A DNA stretch of 64,000 bases from Bacteriovoracaceae bacterium (GTDB taxonomy: Bacteria > Bdellovibrionota > Bacteriovoracia > Bacteriovoracales > Bacteriovoracaceae): assembly GCA_947441615.1 (NCBI GenBank), contig CANEUH010000004.1, positions 108,143-172,142 of the forward strand, written 5' to 3'. The position numbers and the translations under genes were made by a program. The notes under the pieces are model-generated. The model was not told the DNA's origin. It searched no databases and saw only the letters and a program-made list of their open reading frames with translations. Of this stretch, positions 63,812-64,000 are shown piece after piece. The stretch's first letter is position 1, and each line of letters starts with the position of its first letter.

Positions 63812-63840
63812 GTCTAAAAGGTACCGTCTACCTTTTAGAC
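63812..63840. repeat. 29-nt palindrome, copy 4 with compensatory changes
   Basis: GTCTAAAAGGTA, centre CCGTC, TACCTTTTAGAC: the arm base that is G in copies 1 and 3 is T here and the matching C is A, so pairing is kept; the flanking T and A extend the stem to 13 bp. This covariation supports selection for the hairpin itself. Confidence 0.85.
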
Positions 63841-63855
63841 ATTAGAAATTTAAAA

Positions 63856-64000
63856 TGTAAATTCGGGGGGATTTTGTCACCTTAACGGCGGGGCGATAAT
63901 GTCACATGGCTACGCTGCCCGTTTTACGAATCTATAATCTTTATTCGTCTTCTTGGCCGCAACCTTTCTTCCCATAATATCAAAGCTTACAGTTCCATCA
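63856..64000 (-). mobile_element. End of an insertion sequence running off the window
   Basis: The last 91 bases encode the C-terminus of a transposase-like protein on the minus strand. Between its stop and about 63856 lies a non-coding end with two TGTCAC motifs (63875-63880 and 63899-63904) and a GC-rich core, a usual layout for IS ends. The outer border is estimated from a TG start and may be off by some bases; the rest of the element lies outside. Confidence 0.6.
63910..64000 (-). CDS. Transposase/integrase C-terminus, partial
   Basis: Thirty complete codons including the TAG at 63910-63912. The peptide begins DGTVSFDIMGRKVAAKK and ends RFVKRAA, like the small beta domain at the C-terminus of IS481/IS21/IS3-type DDE transposases. 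The remainder is outside the window, so the family is not fixed. Confidence 0.6.
   Translation of the reverse strand, partial: DGTVSFDIMGRKVAAKKTNKDYRFVKRAA

Noticed and set aside
60471..63840. Repeated 29-nt palindromes as a CRISPR array
   Set aside because: Copies are 470-1900 bases apart, separated by genes, and there are no regular spacers or cas genes.

Overview
The window is AT-rich bacterial chromosome (GC below 45% by eye, not computed), densely packed with genes and without tRNA, rRNA or CRISPR. An AglRQS-like stator next to a Glt-like gliding cluster (FHA plus AgmX/PglI C-terminal domain protein, TPR proteins, myxo-type outer-membrane barrel), many lipoproteins and secreted hydrolases, and low GC together suggest a Bdellovibrionota predator, most likely of the Bacteriovorax/Peredibacter/Halobacteriovorax group. 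The lineage is inferred from gene content, not from a phylogeny.

Layout. 1-7.3 kb: a YejABE-type peptide/microcin C ABC importer, then small exported and unknown proteins, a signal-peptide-bearing methyltransferase and a matrixin protease. 7.4-9.5 kb: groES-groEL with a sigma32-like promoter and a terminator. 9.8-12.8 kb: a lipoprotein gene, an inverted-repeat element resembling IS remnants, an M48 protease with an ankyrin-like tail, and a rhodanese. 12.8-18 kb: two exported proteins, polA, an RDD protein, trxA and gmhA. 18.1-28.8 kb: the gliding region, with a plus-strand aglR/Q/S-like operon facing a six-gene minus-strand glt-like operon (promoter near 28.78 kb, terminator near 20.5 kb); a small exported protein with tandem cysteine repeats lies between them. 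28.8-34.4 kb: an AddAB-like helicase-nuclease pair. 34.5-42.9 kb: hslO (Hsp33), a phosphatase-like lipoprotein with a membrane partner, a FadF-like iron-sulfur oxidoreductase and three unknown exported proteins. 42.9-46.9 kb: hisS-valS. 47-55.9 kb: an aspzincin-like protease, a GT9 glycosyltransferase, an EI24/CysZ-like protein, an exbB-exbD-tonB-receptor-lipoprotein operon, DUF309 and fabI. 56-63.4 kb: mostly exported proteins (an M48-like protease, a toxin-like pair, an SGNH hydrolase, a lipocalin, a frameshifted HExxH protein, an HNH nuclease lipoprotein), ending with the transposase end of an insertion sequence at the right edge.

How the parts fit. The Agl/Glt proteins would form an envelope-spanning, proton-driven gliding motor. 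Yej, the TonB system and the secreted hydrolases fit a life spent breaking down and importing prey material. GroESL, Hsp33, thioredoxin, PolA and AddAB are housekeeping and repair functions. The last 3.4 kb carries four copies of a 29-nt palindrome, each at or just after a stop codon; one copy shows compensatory changes in both arms. The most unusual items are these palindromes, the A7 frameshift in a putative peptidase, the toxin-like pair, the cysteine-repeat protein between the agl and glt operons, and the inverted-repeat element at 10.3-10.6 kb.
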